Part shown: positions 7,612 through 15,252 of the stretch, piece after piece
Layout of the letters: each line of letters opens with the position of its first letter
How positions within the stretch are numbered: position 1 is the first letter of the stretch
Assembly: GCA_013002865.1 (NCBI GenBank)
Contig: JABDLU010000048.1
Location: forward strand, 1-33,587
Direction: 5' to 3'
Length of the DNA: 33,587 nt
Source: Acidimicrobiia bacterium
GTDB lineage: Bacteria > Actinomycetota > Acidimicrobiia > Spongiisociales > SHLN01
Notes under the pieces: generated by a model
Told to the model about the DNA's origin: nothing
The model's database searches: none
What the model saw: only the letters and a program-made list of their open reading frames with translations
Program-made: the position numbers and the translations under genes

Positions 7612-7696
7612 TATCAACTGATCCCGAGCGATAACACGCGCGACGAGAAACCACGCGTACTGGCACGTCCAGGATCGGGTCGGTCAGTGGTTGAGC
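7612..7696 (+). repeat. Intergenic element 6 (GCGATAAC core)
   Basis: It contains GAGCGATAACACGCG (core 7628-7635), a possible hairpin ACGCG/CGCGT, GGCACGTCC, and a terminal GTTGAGC (7690-7696) that fits the attC box GTTRRRY but lies inside the 3' end of the MazF-like gene. The overlap with coding sequence weakens a recombination-site reading. Confidence 0.35.
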
Positions 7697-8022
7697 AGGG
7701 TCTTGATGACGGCGCTGACCTGGTTGCTGACGTTTGATCCCACGGAGCCCAGGGGATGGACGAGCCGGTTGCGGTTGATCGACCGGATCAGCTCGCATTG
7801 GATGTAGCTGGTGGTGTCGAGACCGGTGTCCGCGCTGGGCTCGACTTCGATATGCAGGGAAAGGCCGCGCCGGGCCGTGGTGAGTGGGACGACGATCACG
7901 AACGGAAACCCTGGGCCGAACGTGTCGGGGGGACCAAGAATCAGTGCTGGGCGGTGCGCGGCCGGCTCACCGGAAGAGGGATTGCCGAAGTCGACTAGCC
8001 AGAGGTCATCAACCGATGCCAT
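7684..8022 (-). CDS. MazF/PemK-family endoribonuclease toxin
   Basis: The protein is 112 residues. It has the MazF/PemK layout: an opening strand (LWLVDFG), the conserved RPALILGP strand after a Gly/Ser/Glu turn, a strand with VIVVPLTTARRG (family VxPiTs-like position), and a C-terminal part with IQCELIRSINRNRL, matching the DqirtvdkerL segment of MazF. The family cleaves single-stranded RNA at short sequences. ATG 8022 (MASVDDLW) is chosen because it overlaps the antitoxin gene by 14 nt and places the first strand at the N-terminus; the ORF-track start at 8094 lies inside the antitoxin. Confidence 0.85.
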   Translation of the reverse strand: MASVDDLWLVDFGNPSSGEPAAHRPALILGPPDTFGPGFPFVIVVPLTTARRGLSLHIEVEPSADTGLDTTSYIQCELIRSINRNRLVHPLGSVGSNVSNQVSAVIKTLLNH

Positions 8023-8245
8023 CGGACACCGACGTGTCATCGGCTGCGGTGAGATAGGCCTCCCATGCCTGAGGGTCGTCTCGAAGTTCGGCAAGCTCGG
8101 CGGCCACCTGATGGCCGAAGCGTTGCCGTCGGAGCGCTTCGGCAGCGTCGCGTACCGTTTCGATGAGCGATGCGCCGGTTGTTTGGCTCAGGGCGAGGAG
8201 GCGGGCGTGGGTGTCGGTGTCGACGCGGATTGTTGTTGTTCCCAT
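8009..8245 (-). CDS. Antitoxin of the MazF-like module (ribbon-helix-helix type)
   Basis: The protein is 78 residues. The N-terminal MGTTTIRVDTDTHARLLALSQTTGASLIETVRDAAEAL gives the strand-helix-helix pattern of VapB/MazE-type RHH antitoxins, and the acidic tail (ELAELRDDPQAWEAYL) is the likely toxin-binding segment. It is upstream of and overlaps the MazF-like gene, the usual antitoxin-first order. The start ATG 8245 lies 6 nt after a clear -10, so the message is probably leaderless. A palindrome across the -35 fits autorepression. Confidence 0.85.
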   Translation of the reverse strand: MGTTTIRVDTDTHARLLALSQTTGASLIETVRDAAEALRRQRFGHQVAAELAELRDDPQAWEAYLTAADDTSVSDGIG

Positions 8246-8251
8246 ATCAGC

Positions 8252-8281
8252 AGTATACAGAATGTAGACGTTTTGTCTACA
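8252..8281 (-). promoter_or_regulatory. Leaderless promoter with overlapping palindromic operator for the MazF-like module
   Basis: On the minus strand, TAGACA (complement of 8274-8279) is followed by 16 bp and TATACT (complement of 8252-8257), then 6 nt to the ATG. The perfect inverted repeat TGTAGAC-GTTTT-GTCTACA spans 8263-8281 and covers the -35. This is the expected arrangement for an RHH antitoxin that represses its own operon. Confidence 0.6.
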
Positions 8282-8304
8282 GCCTTCGTTGCTCCCCCCT
8301 GCAT

Positions 8305-8390
8305 GGACGCCGATCACTAGATCGCGTACATGAACACCCTCCACAGCGCCGGGAGCCAGCGACCTAGGCCCGGCACAAGGCGGAGTGTCG
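8305..8390 (+). repeat. Intergenic element 7, closing the cassette-like region
   Basis: The left part ACGCCGATCACTAGATCG matches element 1 at all but one base, and the right part has GGCACAAGGCGGAGTG, the same GGCAC..CGGAGTG arm. It lacks a clear GCGATAACG core. It lies between the accessory block and the housekeeping gua operon. Confidence 0.45.
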
Positions 8391-8497
8391 ACCACGTCAG
8401 TGGACACCACAAATAGCTGTCCTCACATGCCCCAAACTTTTCGCGGCCTGCTCCCGGCGCGGACGTCGCACCAGTTGCCGCTAGTACCCTCCCGGCC

Positions 8498-9658
8498 ATG
8501 GCAGATATCGAAATTGGCATCGGAAAATCAGGTCGTCAGGCGTACGGGTTCGACGACATCGCAATAGTTCCATCCCGGCGGACCCGGGACCCTGAGGACG
8601 TCGACCTGAGCTGGGAGATCGACGCCTACCGGTTCGACTTGCCGCTCATGGCATCGGCGATGGACTCGGCTGTCAGCCCAGAAACCGCTCTCGAAATCGG
8701 GCGCCTCGGCGGTCTGGCCGTGCTCAACCTGGAGGGGTTGTGGACCCGGTATGAAGACCCAACGCCGCAACTGGAGGAGATCGCATCACTTCCGGCCGAG
8801 AAGGCCACCCGGCGTATGCAGGAGATCTACCAGGAACCGATGAAACCGGACCTCATCGGCACCCGGATATCAGAATTGCGCAGCGCCGGCATCACCACCG
8901 CGGCCAGTCTCACCCCGCAGCGGGTCGAGGAATTCGCACCGCTGACGGTCGAGGCGGGTCTGCACATTCTCGTCATCCAAGGGACGGTGGTATCGGCCGA
9001 GCATGTCTCGAGCCGCTCGGCGCCCCTCAACCTGAAAGAGTTCATCCGGGGGTTCGAGCTGCCGGTGATCGTCGGAGGGGTGGCGTCGTATTCGACGACG
9101 CTTCACCTGATGCGCACCGGGGCCGTCGGTGTGCTGGTCGGAGTTGGCCCGGGGGCAGCCTGCACCACCCGGGGTGTGCTGGGGATCGGTGTGCCGCAGG
9201 CCACCGCTATCGCAGACGCCGCCGGCGCCCGCATGGCCTACCTGGACGAGAGCGGCCGCTATGTGCAGGTCATCGCCGATGGCGGAATGCGCCGCGGGGG
9301 AGACATCGCCAAGGCGATCGCCTGCGGCGCCGATGCGGTCATGATCGGCTCGCCGCTTGCCTCCGCGCAGGAATCGCCCGGGCGCGGCGTCCATTGGGGC
9401 ATGGCCACCTTTCATCCAACGCTTCCCCGTGGAGCACGGGTCGAGGTCGGCAACCTTGGGACTCTCGAAGAAATCCTCGTTGGTCCGGCCTACGAGAACG
9501 ACGGCCGGCGCAACCTGTTCGGGGGCCTGCGGGTCTCGATGGCCACCACGGGTTACGAGACCATCAAGGACTTCCAAAAAGCCGAAGTGATGATCGCCCC
9601 GGCCCTCCAGACCGAGGGCAAGGCACTCCAGAAGGCCCAGCAGATCGGCATGGCCTGA
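8498..9658 (+). CDS. guaB3: GuaB3-family IMP dehydrogenase-like protein
   Basis: The protein is 386 residues, a single IMPDH/GMP reductase TIM barrel with no CBS pair, the size of the GuaB3 family. Visible are the N-terminal [21 protein letters not shown], the flap-start [12 protein letters not shown], the active-site loop [20 protein letters not shown] with the catalytic Cys at residue 222, and [31 protein letters not shown] for the phosphate site. IMPDH enzymes oxidise IMP to XMP with NAD; GuaB3 members are purine-nucleotide enzymes whose exact reaction varies. Its stop overlaps the guaA start (TGATG), so the two are one operon. The start ATG 8498 is supported by the family N-terminus; TAGTAC at 8482 may be its -10. 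Confidence 0.9.
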   Translation: MADIEIGIGKSGRQAYGFDDIAIVPSRRTRDPEDVDLSWEIDAYRFDLPLMASAMDSAVSPETALEIGRLGGLAVLNLEGLWTRYEDPTPQLEEIASLPAEKATRRMQEIYQEPMKPDLIGTRISELRSAGITTAASLTPQRVEEFAPLTVEAGLHILVIQGTVVSAEHVSSRSAPLNLKEFIRGFELPVIVGGVASYSTTLHLMRTGAVGVLVGVGPGAACTTRGVLGIGVPQATAIADAAGARMAYLDESGRYVQVIADGGMRRGGDIAKAIACGADAVMIGSPLASAQESPGRGVHWGMATFHPTLPRGARVEVGNLGTLEEILVGPAYENDGRRNLFGGLRVSMATTGYETIKDFQKAEVMIAPALQTEGKALQKAQQIGMA

Positions 9659-11208
9659 TGTCGGGCGAGTTGGAGGACTTCGACAAGGTTCTCGTTTTCG
9701 ACTTTGGAGCCCAGTACGCCCAGCTCATTGCCCGGCGCGTCCGGGAAGCGCACGTGTTCTCTCAGATCGTGCCGCGTGACACCACGGCTGCTGAAGCAGC
9801 CGGGCACGAGCCCACCGCCATCATCCTGTCGGGCGGCCCGGCATCGGTGTACGCCGAAGATGCCTACGACGTGGATTCGGCCATCTTCGAGCTCGGCGTG
9901 CCCGTCCTCGGCATCTGCTACGGCCACCAGTTGCTCGCTCACGGGATGGGCGGGGTGGTCGACCGCCGGGAATCCGGCGAGTACGGCAAGGCGGACCTGA
10001 CGGCTGAGATCGAGGGCTCGGTGTTGTTCAGCGAGCTCCCCGAGGAGCAGCCCGTATGGATGAGCCACGGCGATTCCGTGGTCAAAGCCCCGCCCGGATT
10101 CCAGACCACCGCCTGGACCGACGGATCTCCGGTCGCCGCCATGGAGGACCCCTCCCGGCACCTGTACGGGGTCCAATTCCATCCTGAAGTGGCTCACACG
10201 CCGCGCGGCCAGGAGCTGCTCAAGCGGTTCCTCTACGACGCGGCCGGAGCCCGCCCGACCTGGACGCACGTGTCGATCATCGAACGCGCCGTCGAGTCCA
10301 TCCGGGAGCAGGTCGGGGATCGCAAGGTCATATGTGGCCTGTCGGGCGGGGTTGATTCGGCAGTCGCGGCCGCACTGGTCCACAAAGCGGTCGGTGATCA
10401 GCTGACCTGTGTCTTCATCGACCATGGCTTGCTTCGGTACGGGGAGGCTGAGCAGGTCGTCGAAACCTTCGACCGGTCGTTTCACATGAACCTGATCCAC
10501 GTTGAGGCAGGCGAGCGGTTCGTCGGCGCGCTGCGGGGGGTCACCGATCCTGAGCGCAAGCGCAAGATCATCGGCGAGACCTTTATTCGTGTGTTCGAGG
10601 AGGTGGCCGCCGACCTGAAGGACGTCGATCTCCTCGTCCAGGGAACCTTGTATCCCGACATCATCGAGTCGGGCACCAAGGACGCCGCCAAGATCAAGAG
10701 CCACCACAACGTGGGTGGCCTGCCCGATGACATGCAGTTCGAGTTGGTAGAGCCGCTTCGGGATCTCTTCAAGGACGAAGTCAGAGCCGTGGGCGAAGAG
10801 CTGGGCCTGCCCGACGAGATCGTGTGGCGTCAGCCATTTCCCGGACCGGGTCTAGCGATCCGCATCATCGGGGAGGTCACCGAGGAGCGCCTCGAGATTC
10901 TGCGAGCCGCCGACCACATCATCACCGAAGAGGTGCGGCGGGCCGGGTTGTATAGGGATCTCTGGCAGTCCTTCGGCGTGCTGGCGGCGATCCGCACCGT
11001 CGGCGTGCAGGGAGACGAGCGAACCTACGCCCACCCCTTGATCCTGCGGGCGGTCACATCCGATGACGCCATGACGGCCGACTGGGCCCGACTGCCCTTC
11101 GACGTTCTGGAACGGATCTCGTCGCGAGTCATCAACGAGGTCGACGGGATCAACCGCGTGACCTACGACATCTCCTCCAAGCCCCCCGCCACGATTGAGT
11201 GGGAATAG
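9658..11208 (+). CDS. guaA: GMP synthase (glutamine-hydrolysing)
   Basis: The protein is 516 residues, the normal GuaA length. The N-terminal class I glutamine amidotransferase has GICYGHQL with nucleophile Cys87 and the YGVQFHPEV His/Glu pair. The ATP-pyrophosphatase domain has the P-loop [12 protein letters not shown], and the C-terminal dimerisation domain ends in the typical [26 protein letters not shown] (last residues IEWE). It converts XMP to GMP using glutamine and ATP in the cytosol. ATG 9658 shares one base with the guaB3 stop; the ORF-track start at 9394 lies inside guaB3 and is rejected. The direct pairing with GuaB3 links IMP oxidation to GMP synthesis. Confidence 0.97.
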   Translation: MSGELEDFDKVLVFDFGAQYAQLIARRVREAHVFSQIVPRDTTAAEAAGHEPTAIILSGGPASVYAEDAYDVDSAIFELGVPVLGICYGHQLLAHGMGGVVDRRESGEYGKADLTAEIEGSVLFSELPEEQPVWMSHGDSVVKAPPGFQTTAWTDGSPVAAMEDPSRHLYGVQFHPEVAHTPRGQELLKRFLYDAAGARPTWTHVSIIERAVESIREQVGDRKVICGLSGGVDSAVAAALVHKAVGDQLTCVFIDHGLLRYGEAEQVVETFDRSFHMNLIHVEAGERFVGALRGVTDPERKRKIIGETFIRVFEEVAADLKDVDLLVQGTLYPDIIESGTKDAAKIKSHHNVGGLPDDMQFELVEPLRDLFKDEVRAVGEELGLPDEIVWRQPFPGPGLAIRIIGEVTEERLEILRAADHIITEEVRRAGLYRDLWQSFGVLAAIRTVGVQGDERTYAHPLILRAVTSDDAMTADWARLPFDVLERISSRVINEVDGINRVTYDISSKPPATIEWE

Positions 11209-11225
11209 GGGAAACCCTTCGGGGT

Positions 11226-11378
11226 GGTCGCCGGTCGCCGGTCACCGGGAACCCTTCGGATTCCTTGGGAGTTGCTCCGCAACTCCATAACTGGGTTCGA
11301 CCTCTGACTTGCAACTTGCAACTTGAAACCGGCAACTGCTGATCGCCGATTGCTGATTGCTGATTGCTGATTGCTGGC
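11226..11378. repeat. Heptanucleotide tandem repeats downstream of guaA (three families)
   Basis: Three runs with a 7-bp period follow each other: GGTCGCC, GGTCGCC, GGTCACC (11226-11246); ACTTGCA, ACTTGCA, ACTTGAA (11307-11327); and TGCTGAT, CGCCGAT, then TGCTGAT three times and TGCTGGC (11337-11378). A perfect hairpin GGAGTTGC-TCC-GCAACTCC lies between the first two (11268-11286). Runs of this kind resemble the short tandemly repeated repetitive (STRR) heptamers known from filamentous cyanobacteria. Confidence 0.85.
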
Positions 11379-11481
11379 CAATTACACGGCGTGGAGGCGG
11401 CGTCGCGCCTTTGACCTCTTGGTCCTCAAGAAGCCGTCGGCGGGTGTCGAAACGTATCTAGTCCCCTCGATTGGTGTATGC

Positions 11482-13668
11482 GTGGACTGGAACCAGGACG
11501 ACGAATTGCAGGCGATCTTCCGCACCGAAATGGAAGAACGCGCCCCGCATCTGGTTGCCGGTGCCCAGGCGATGATCGACGGCACCCTTTCTGCCGAGAT
11601 CACCGAGCAATGCGTCCGTGAAGCCCACACCATCAAGGGGACGGCCAAAGTCATGGGCTACGACCTCATTGGAGACGCCGGCGGCCGCCTCGAAACCGAT
11701 TGGCGTGCCATCGCCGACCACACGCTGGAGCCAAGCGCCGAGTTGGGGCGCCGATTTCTTGCCCTCAGCAGCCACCTCCTTCCCGCCGTGGACGGCGATC
11801 CCCAACAAGGCACTCCGGAGCTGTCCGACGCGCTCCGAGCGGTGATCCACGGCGAAGAGGTACCCCCGATCCCCGAACCGGCGAGCGCACCCGCTCCACC
11901 CGAGGCCATCAGCATGGCCCCGGAACTGCCTGGGCCCGAACCCGAACCGGTCGAAGCCGACGGCCCGTCGCTCATCGTGATCGACGGCTCGGGCGGGGAG
12001 CGGCCGTCGGTGAACCCCAACGTCGGCAACCTGGGCGGTTTGCTCGCCTCGTCTGAGAACTTCTCCGCAGGCGAAACCACCGGGGTAGACACCGCCAAGC
12101 TCTACCGCCTGATCAATCGAGTAGCCGAGTTGCGCCTGGACGCCGAGGCCCTGGCAGGCACCATCGAAGCGCTGCGCATGGCCGCCACGGCCAGCCCCAG
12201 CGAGGTCGCCGCCCTGGCGTCCCGGTGGGAGACCGCCGTTGCCGACATCGGCGAGGCCGTCACGGAGATCCAGAACCAGGCCGTCACCCTGGTCGCCGTC
12301 CCGCTGTCCACGGTCACCTCGACCGTGCCGGGGCTGGTGCGATTCCTGGCCCGTAAGACCGGGCGGGAGGTGCGGCTCGAGATCATCGACGACGACATCG
12401 AAGTTGACCTGCAGATCCTGGAGAACCTGGGAAACGCCTTCCGCAACCTCGTCGTCAACTCAATCGAACATGGCATCGAGAATCCCGAAGAGCGGGTCGC
12501 CGCCGGCAAGTCCGCCACCGGGACCCTCCGCATCAGCGCAGAGGTGGAGGATGGCCGGCTCAGCCTGTCCGTCAGTGACGATGGGCGGGGAATGAACTGG
12601 GAGCTCCTCAAGCAGACGGCTATCGAAAACCGCCTGGTTGATCAAGCCGGCGAGATTACCGAGGAGCAGCTGCGGCGGTTGCTGTTCGAGACCGGCATCA
12701 GCACGTCCCCGACCCACAGCGAGCTCAGTGGCAGCGGCCAGGGGTTCAACGCCGTGGCGAGGCTCGTCCGCGAGATGCGTGGCACGGTGCGGCTGCAAAC
12801 TGAGCCCGGCGCCGGAACCACGGTCACCATCACCGTCCCGGCCTTCCAGAGTCTGCAGCGGGCGCTCATCGTGGAAGCCGCCGGACGCCGCTGGGGCCTG
12901 GCCGAGCCTGCGGTGCTGGACCGGTTCGCACTGATTGATGCCGATCGGGTCACCGTGGCCGGCAGCCAGGAGGTGGTGTGGGGCGACGGCATGCTGCCGA
13001 TCGGCTCGTTTGCCAACGCTGCTGGTCTGCCAGATACCGAAGCCCACCGCGATGTCGTGGTTGTTTCCACCCAAACCGGCCCGGCAGCACTGGCCGTCAC
13101 CTCCATCGTTGGGGTGCGCGAGGTAGCCACCAAGAGCCTCGGCCCGCTCGTTTCCGGAACAGACCTCATCACCGGCGCCGCCTTGCTCGGAGGCGGCGAG
13201 CTTGCCCTGATGCTCGATGCCAATGCGCTCGGTGAGTCGAGCCGGAAGTCACGGGGTGGGGTTTCTCCGGATGAGCTTGCCCGCGTGCTGGTGGTCGACG
13301 ACTCGCCCGGAGTCCGCCAGATCGTGGCTGGTGCTCTCGCGGCGGGAGGCTTCGACACCGTCGTGGCCGGCTCCGCCGAGGAGGCGCTCGAGGTGGTCTC
13401 TGGTGGCGGCGTCGACGCCATCGTGGTCGACTATTCCATGCCGGGGTCAGACGGCATCTCGGTGGTGGAGCGGGTACGGGCCCGGTCCACCACCCTGCCG
13501 ATCGTGATGATGTCGGCGGTGGCCGAGCGCGCCGACCAGGACCGGGCGAAGGCGGCCGGCGTGGACGCCTATTTCGACAAGTCAGACTTCCGTGAAGGGG
13601 CGCTCGTATCAACCCTTCACTCGCTGCTCGAACGCGCCGATAGAGGACGAGAGGCTCACGCACAATGA
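11482..13668 (+). CDS. CheA-like hybrid histidine kinase with C-terminal receiver
   Basis: The protein is 728 residues from GTG 11482. In order: an Hpt domain with phospho-accepting His49 in AHTIKGTA (about 5-110); a Pro-rich linker (120-195); a dimerisation helix pair (205-260); an HATPase with N-box NSIEHGIENPEER (N326) and SDDGRGMN (D366), the CheA form; a CheW-like domain (about 460-590); and a REC domain (601-722) with VVDDSP and phospho-Asp650 in VDYSMPG. This is the order of CheA-REC fusions in Frz/Pil-type or Alternative Cellular Function pathways. The start is uncertain: the ORF-track start at 11371 lies in the heptad tract and no ribosome binding site precedes either. It overlaps the next response regulator by ATGA. 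Confidence 0.88.
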   Translation: MDWNQDDELQAIFRTEMEERAPHLVAGAQAMIDGTLSAEITEQCVREAHTIKGTAKVMGYDLIGDAGGRLETDWRAIADHTLEPSAELGRRFLALSSHLLPAVDGDPQQGTPELSDALRAVIHGEEVPPIPEPASAPAPPEAISMAPELPGPEPEPVEADGPSLIVIDGSGGERPSVNPNVGNLGGLLASSENFSAGETTGVDTAKLYRLINRVAELRLDAEALAGTIEALRMAATASPSEVAALASRWETAVADIGEAVTEIQNQAVTLVAVPLSTVTSTVPGLVRFLARKTGREVRLEIIDDDIEVDLQILENLGNAFRNLVVNSIEHGIENPEERVAAGKSATGTLRISAEVEDGRLSLSVSDDGRGMNWELLKQTAIENRLVDQAGEITEEQLRRLLFETGISTSPTHSELSGSGQGFNAVARLVREMRGTVRLQTEPGAGTTVTITVPAFQSLQRALIVEAAGRRWGLAEPAVLDRFALIDADRVTVAGSQEVVWGDGMLPIGSFANAAGLPDTEAHRDVVVVSTQTGPAALAVTSIVGVREVATKSLGPLVSGTDLITGAALLGGGELALMLDANALGESSRKSRGGVSPDELARVLVVDDSPGVRQIVAGALAAGGFDTVVAGSAEEALEVVSGGGVDAIVVDYSMPGSDGISVVERVRARSTTLPIVMMSAVAERADQDRAKAAGVDAYFDKSDFREGALVSTLHSLLERADRGREAHAQ

Positions 13669-14666
13669 AAGTACTAATCGCCGACGACAGTCCGGTCCTG
13701 GTGACCGCCCTCCGCAAGCTCCTCGAGCAAAGCGGATACGAGGTCGTGGCGGCAATGGACGGCCTGGAAGCAGTGCAACGCTTCTATCAGGAGAACCCCG
13801 ACCTCGTCCTGCTGGACATTCAGATGCCCAAGCTGCACGGCTATGTGGTGTGCCGCCTCCTCAAAGAGGATCCGGCCAGCCGCCATATCCCCGTGCTCAT
13901 CCTGACCGGTCGCGACTCGGCCGAGGACCGCTACTGGGGCAATCGGTCCGGCGCCGATGGCTACCTCACCAAAGAATCCATGGGCGAAGAGCTGCTCGAT
14001 GCCATCCAGTCGGCGCTGGCCAGCCGGGCCCTGTCGGACATGGGCCGCGTCGAGCCACTCCCACAATCACTGGATGAGAGTGATGTGCTGAGCCGGGTAT
14101 GTGAGGTGCTCGATCGCAAGCTGTTCGAAGCAACCATCGTCAATGACATCGTCGGCGTGGGCGTCCGGGCGATGGACCTCGAGGCCACCGTCGCAGAGGC
14201 CCTGAACATCATTCGGCGGATCCTCGACTTCGAGGCCGGGGGTGTTGTGCTCCCCAACGAGCGCCGCCTGCTGGTCCGGTTCGAAAAGCAGATCTCCCCT
14301 GGGGACTACGACGAGTTCCGGTCGCTGAGCGCGCTGCGCTGCCGCCAGTTCACCACCGCCGACGTGACCGTCGAGGACCTGAGCGTGTCGTTCGTGCACG
14401 GTTTCGGCAAAGACCAGGAACTCGAGGACGTCGCCATCGAAGACTCCGGCTGGCCCTCGTTCGCCGTTGCGCCGCTCTGGTCGCGCGGTGAGGTAGTCGG
14501 CGTGCTCGTACTGGGCTCGCAGCGAGAGGACGTGTTCGGTGACTCGATCGACCGCACATTGCGCACTATCGAGCCCCACGTGGCTTCCGTGGTCGACTCC
14601 GCCCGTCACTACCAGAAGCTCCTCGAACAAGAAGCCAGAAGCTCATTGTCGTCACTCTTCGAGTGA
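13665..14666 (+). CDS. Response regulator, REC-GAF architecture
   Basis: The protein is 333 residues. The REC domain (1-120) has acidic pocket Asp7/Asp8, phospho-Asp51 (LVLLDIQMPK), switch Thr81 and Lys103 (YLTKES). The C-terminal part (about 130-320) looks like a GAF domain: a long entry helix (LFEATIVNDIVGVGVRAMDLEATVAEALNII), VVLPNERRLLVRFEK, and FAVAPLWSRGEVVGVLVLGSQ, the typical closing strand. No DNA-binding, GGDEF or phosphatase domain follows, so output is probably by protein contact or ligand sensing. The ATGA overlap with the CheA-like kinase marks it as its direct partner. Confidence 0.85.
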   Translation: MKVLIADDSPVLVTALRKLLEQSGYEVVAAMDGLEAVQRFYQENPDLVLLDIQMPKLHGYVVCRLLKEDPASRHIPVLILTGRDSAEDRYWGNRSGADGYLTKESMGEELLDAIQSALASRALSDMGRVEPLPQSLDESDVLSRVCEVLDRKLFEATIVNDIVGVGVRAMDLEATVAEALNIIRRILDFEAGGVVLPNERRLLVRFEKQISPGDYDEFRSLSALRCRQFTTADVTVEDLSVSFVHGFGKDQELEDVAIEDSGWPSFAVAPLWSRGEVVGVLVLGSQREDVFGDSIDRTLRTIEPHVASVVDSARHYQKLLEQEARSSLSSLFE

Positions 14667-14710
14667 CCGCAGCTTCGCTGCGTAGTCGATGGTCGTTGGT
14701 CACTAATTGA
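14667..14710. repeat. Short hairpin and heptad run after the response regulator
   Basis: GCAGC-TTC-GCTGC (14669-14681) is a small perfect hairpin without a T-run. It is followed by TCGATGG, TCGTTGG, TCACTAA (14686-14706), the same heptad family as the perfect run at 17443. Confidence 0.6.
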
Positions 14711-15194
14711 GTCGACTGTCAACCGTCAACTGTCGACTGCCAGAACCCGTTTCACGTTCTTCGTGGAATCGAGAGCGGCACGAACTGCCCCTGACCCTAC
14801 CCCCGCGCCGTGGTTGGCTTCCAGGACGGATCATTCGCTCTTGGCCGTTGACCGTCGACGGTTGACCGTTGACTGTTTCACTCATCGGGTCGACGGTCGA
14901 CCGTCAACTGTCGACTGCCAGAACCCGTTTCACGTTCTTCGTGAGGTCAGGAGCGGCACGAACCGCATCCCAGGCCCGACGTCTGCGCCGTGGTTGGCTT
15001 CCAGGACGCATTGTTCGCTCTTGGCCGTTGACCGTCGACGGTCAACTGTCGACTGACTGCCAGAACCCGTTTCACGGGGTTTGTGAGATCGGAGCGGCGC
15101 GAACTGTCCTCACACCCGATGCCTGTGCGGTGGTTGGCTTCCAGGACGCATCGTTCGCTCTTGGCCGTTGACCGTCGACGGTTGACCGTCGACT
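14711..15194. repeat. Three copies of a ~108-bp unit flanked by inverted heptad tracts
   Basis: Bodies at 14739-14846, 14917-15026 and 15059-15166 each begin GCCAGAACCCGTTTCACG and end TTCGCTCTTGGCC, with a strongly shared GTGGTTGGCTTCCAGGACG in between (GCGGTTGG in copy 3). Each body is preceded by heptads of the GTCAACT/GTCGACT type and followed by heptads of the opposite sense, GTTGACC/GTCGACG. The left and right tracts can therefore base-pair and present each body as a loop. ORFs crossing the region on either strand only read the repeat and carry no recognisable domain. The 586-bp gap holds no other gene. Confidence 0.85.
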
Positions 15195-15239
15195 GATTCG
15201 CCGAATCACACTCTTGGGATTCTCGTCGGGGGAGGCTCG

Positions 15240-15245
15240 TATACT
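15240..15245 (+). promoter_or_regulatory. -10 element (TATACT) of pcrA, leaderless start
   Basis: TATACT is followed by 7 nt and GTG 15253. No good -35 lies 16-18 bp upstream. It supports GTG 15253 over the ORF-track start at 15214, which lies upstream of this hexamer. Confidence 0.5.
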
Positions 15246-15252
15246 CGCCTGC

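Noticed and set aside
3741-8390. Confident call of a canonical integron
   Set aside because: No integrase or attI is present, the boxes depart from RYYYAAC/GTTRRRY, and gene orientations are mixed; kept only as a hypothesis.
14711-15194. CRISPR array
   Set aside because: The repeated part is ~108 bp, larger than CRISPR repeats, the separators are heptads rather than unique spacers, and there are only three copies and no cas genes.
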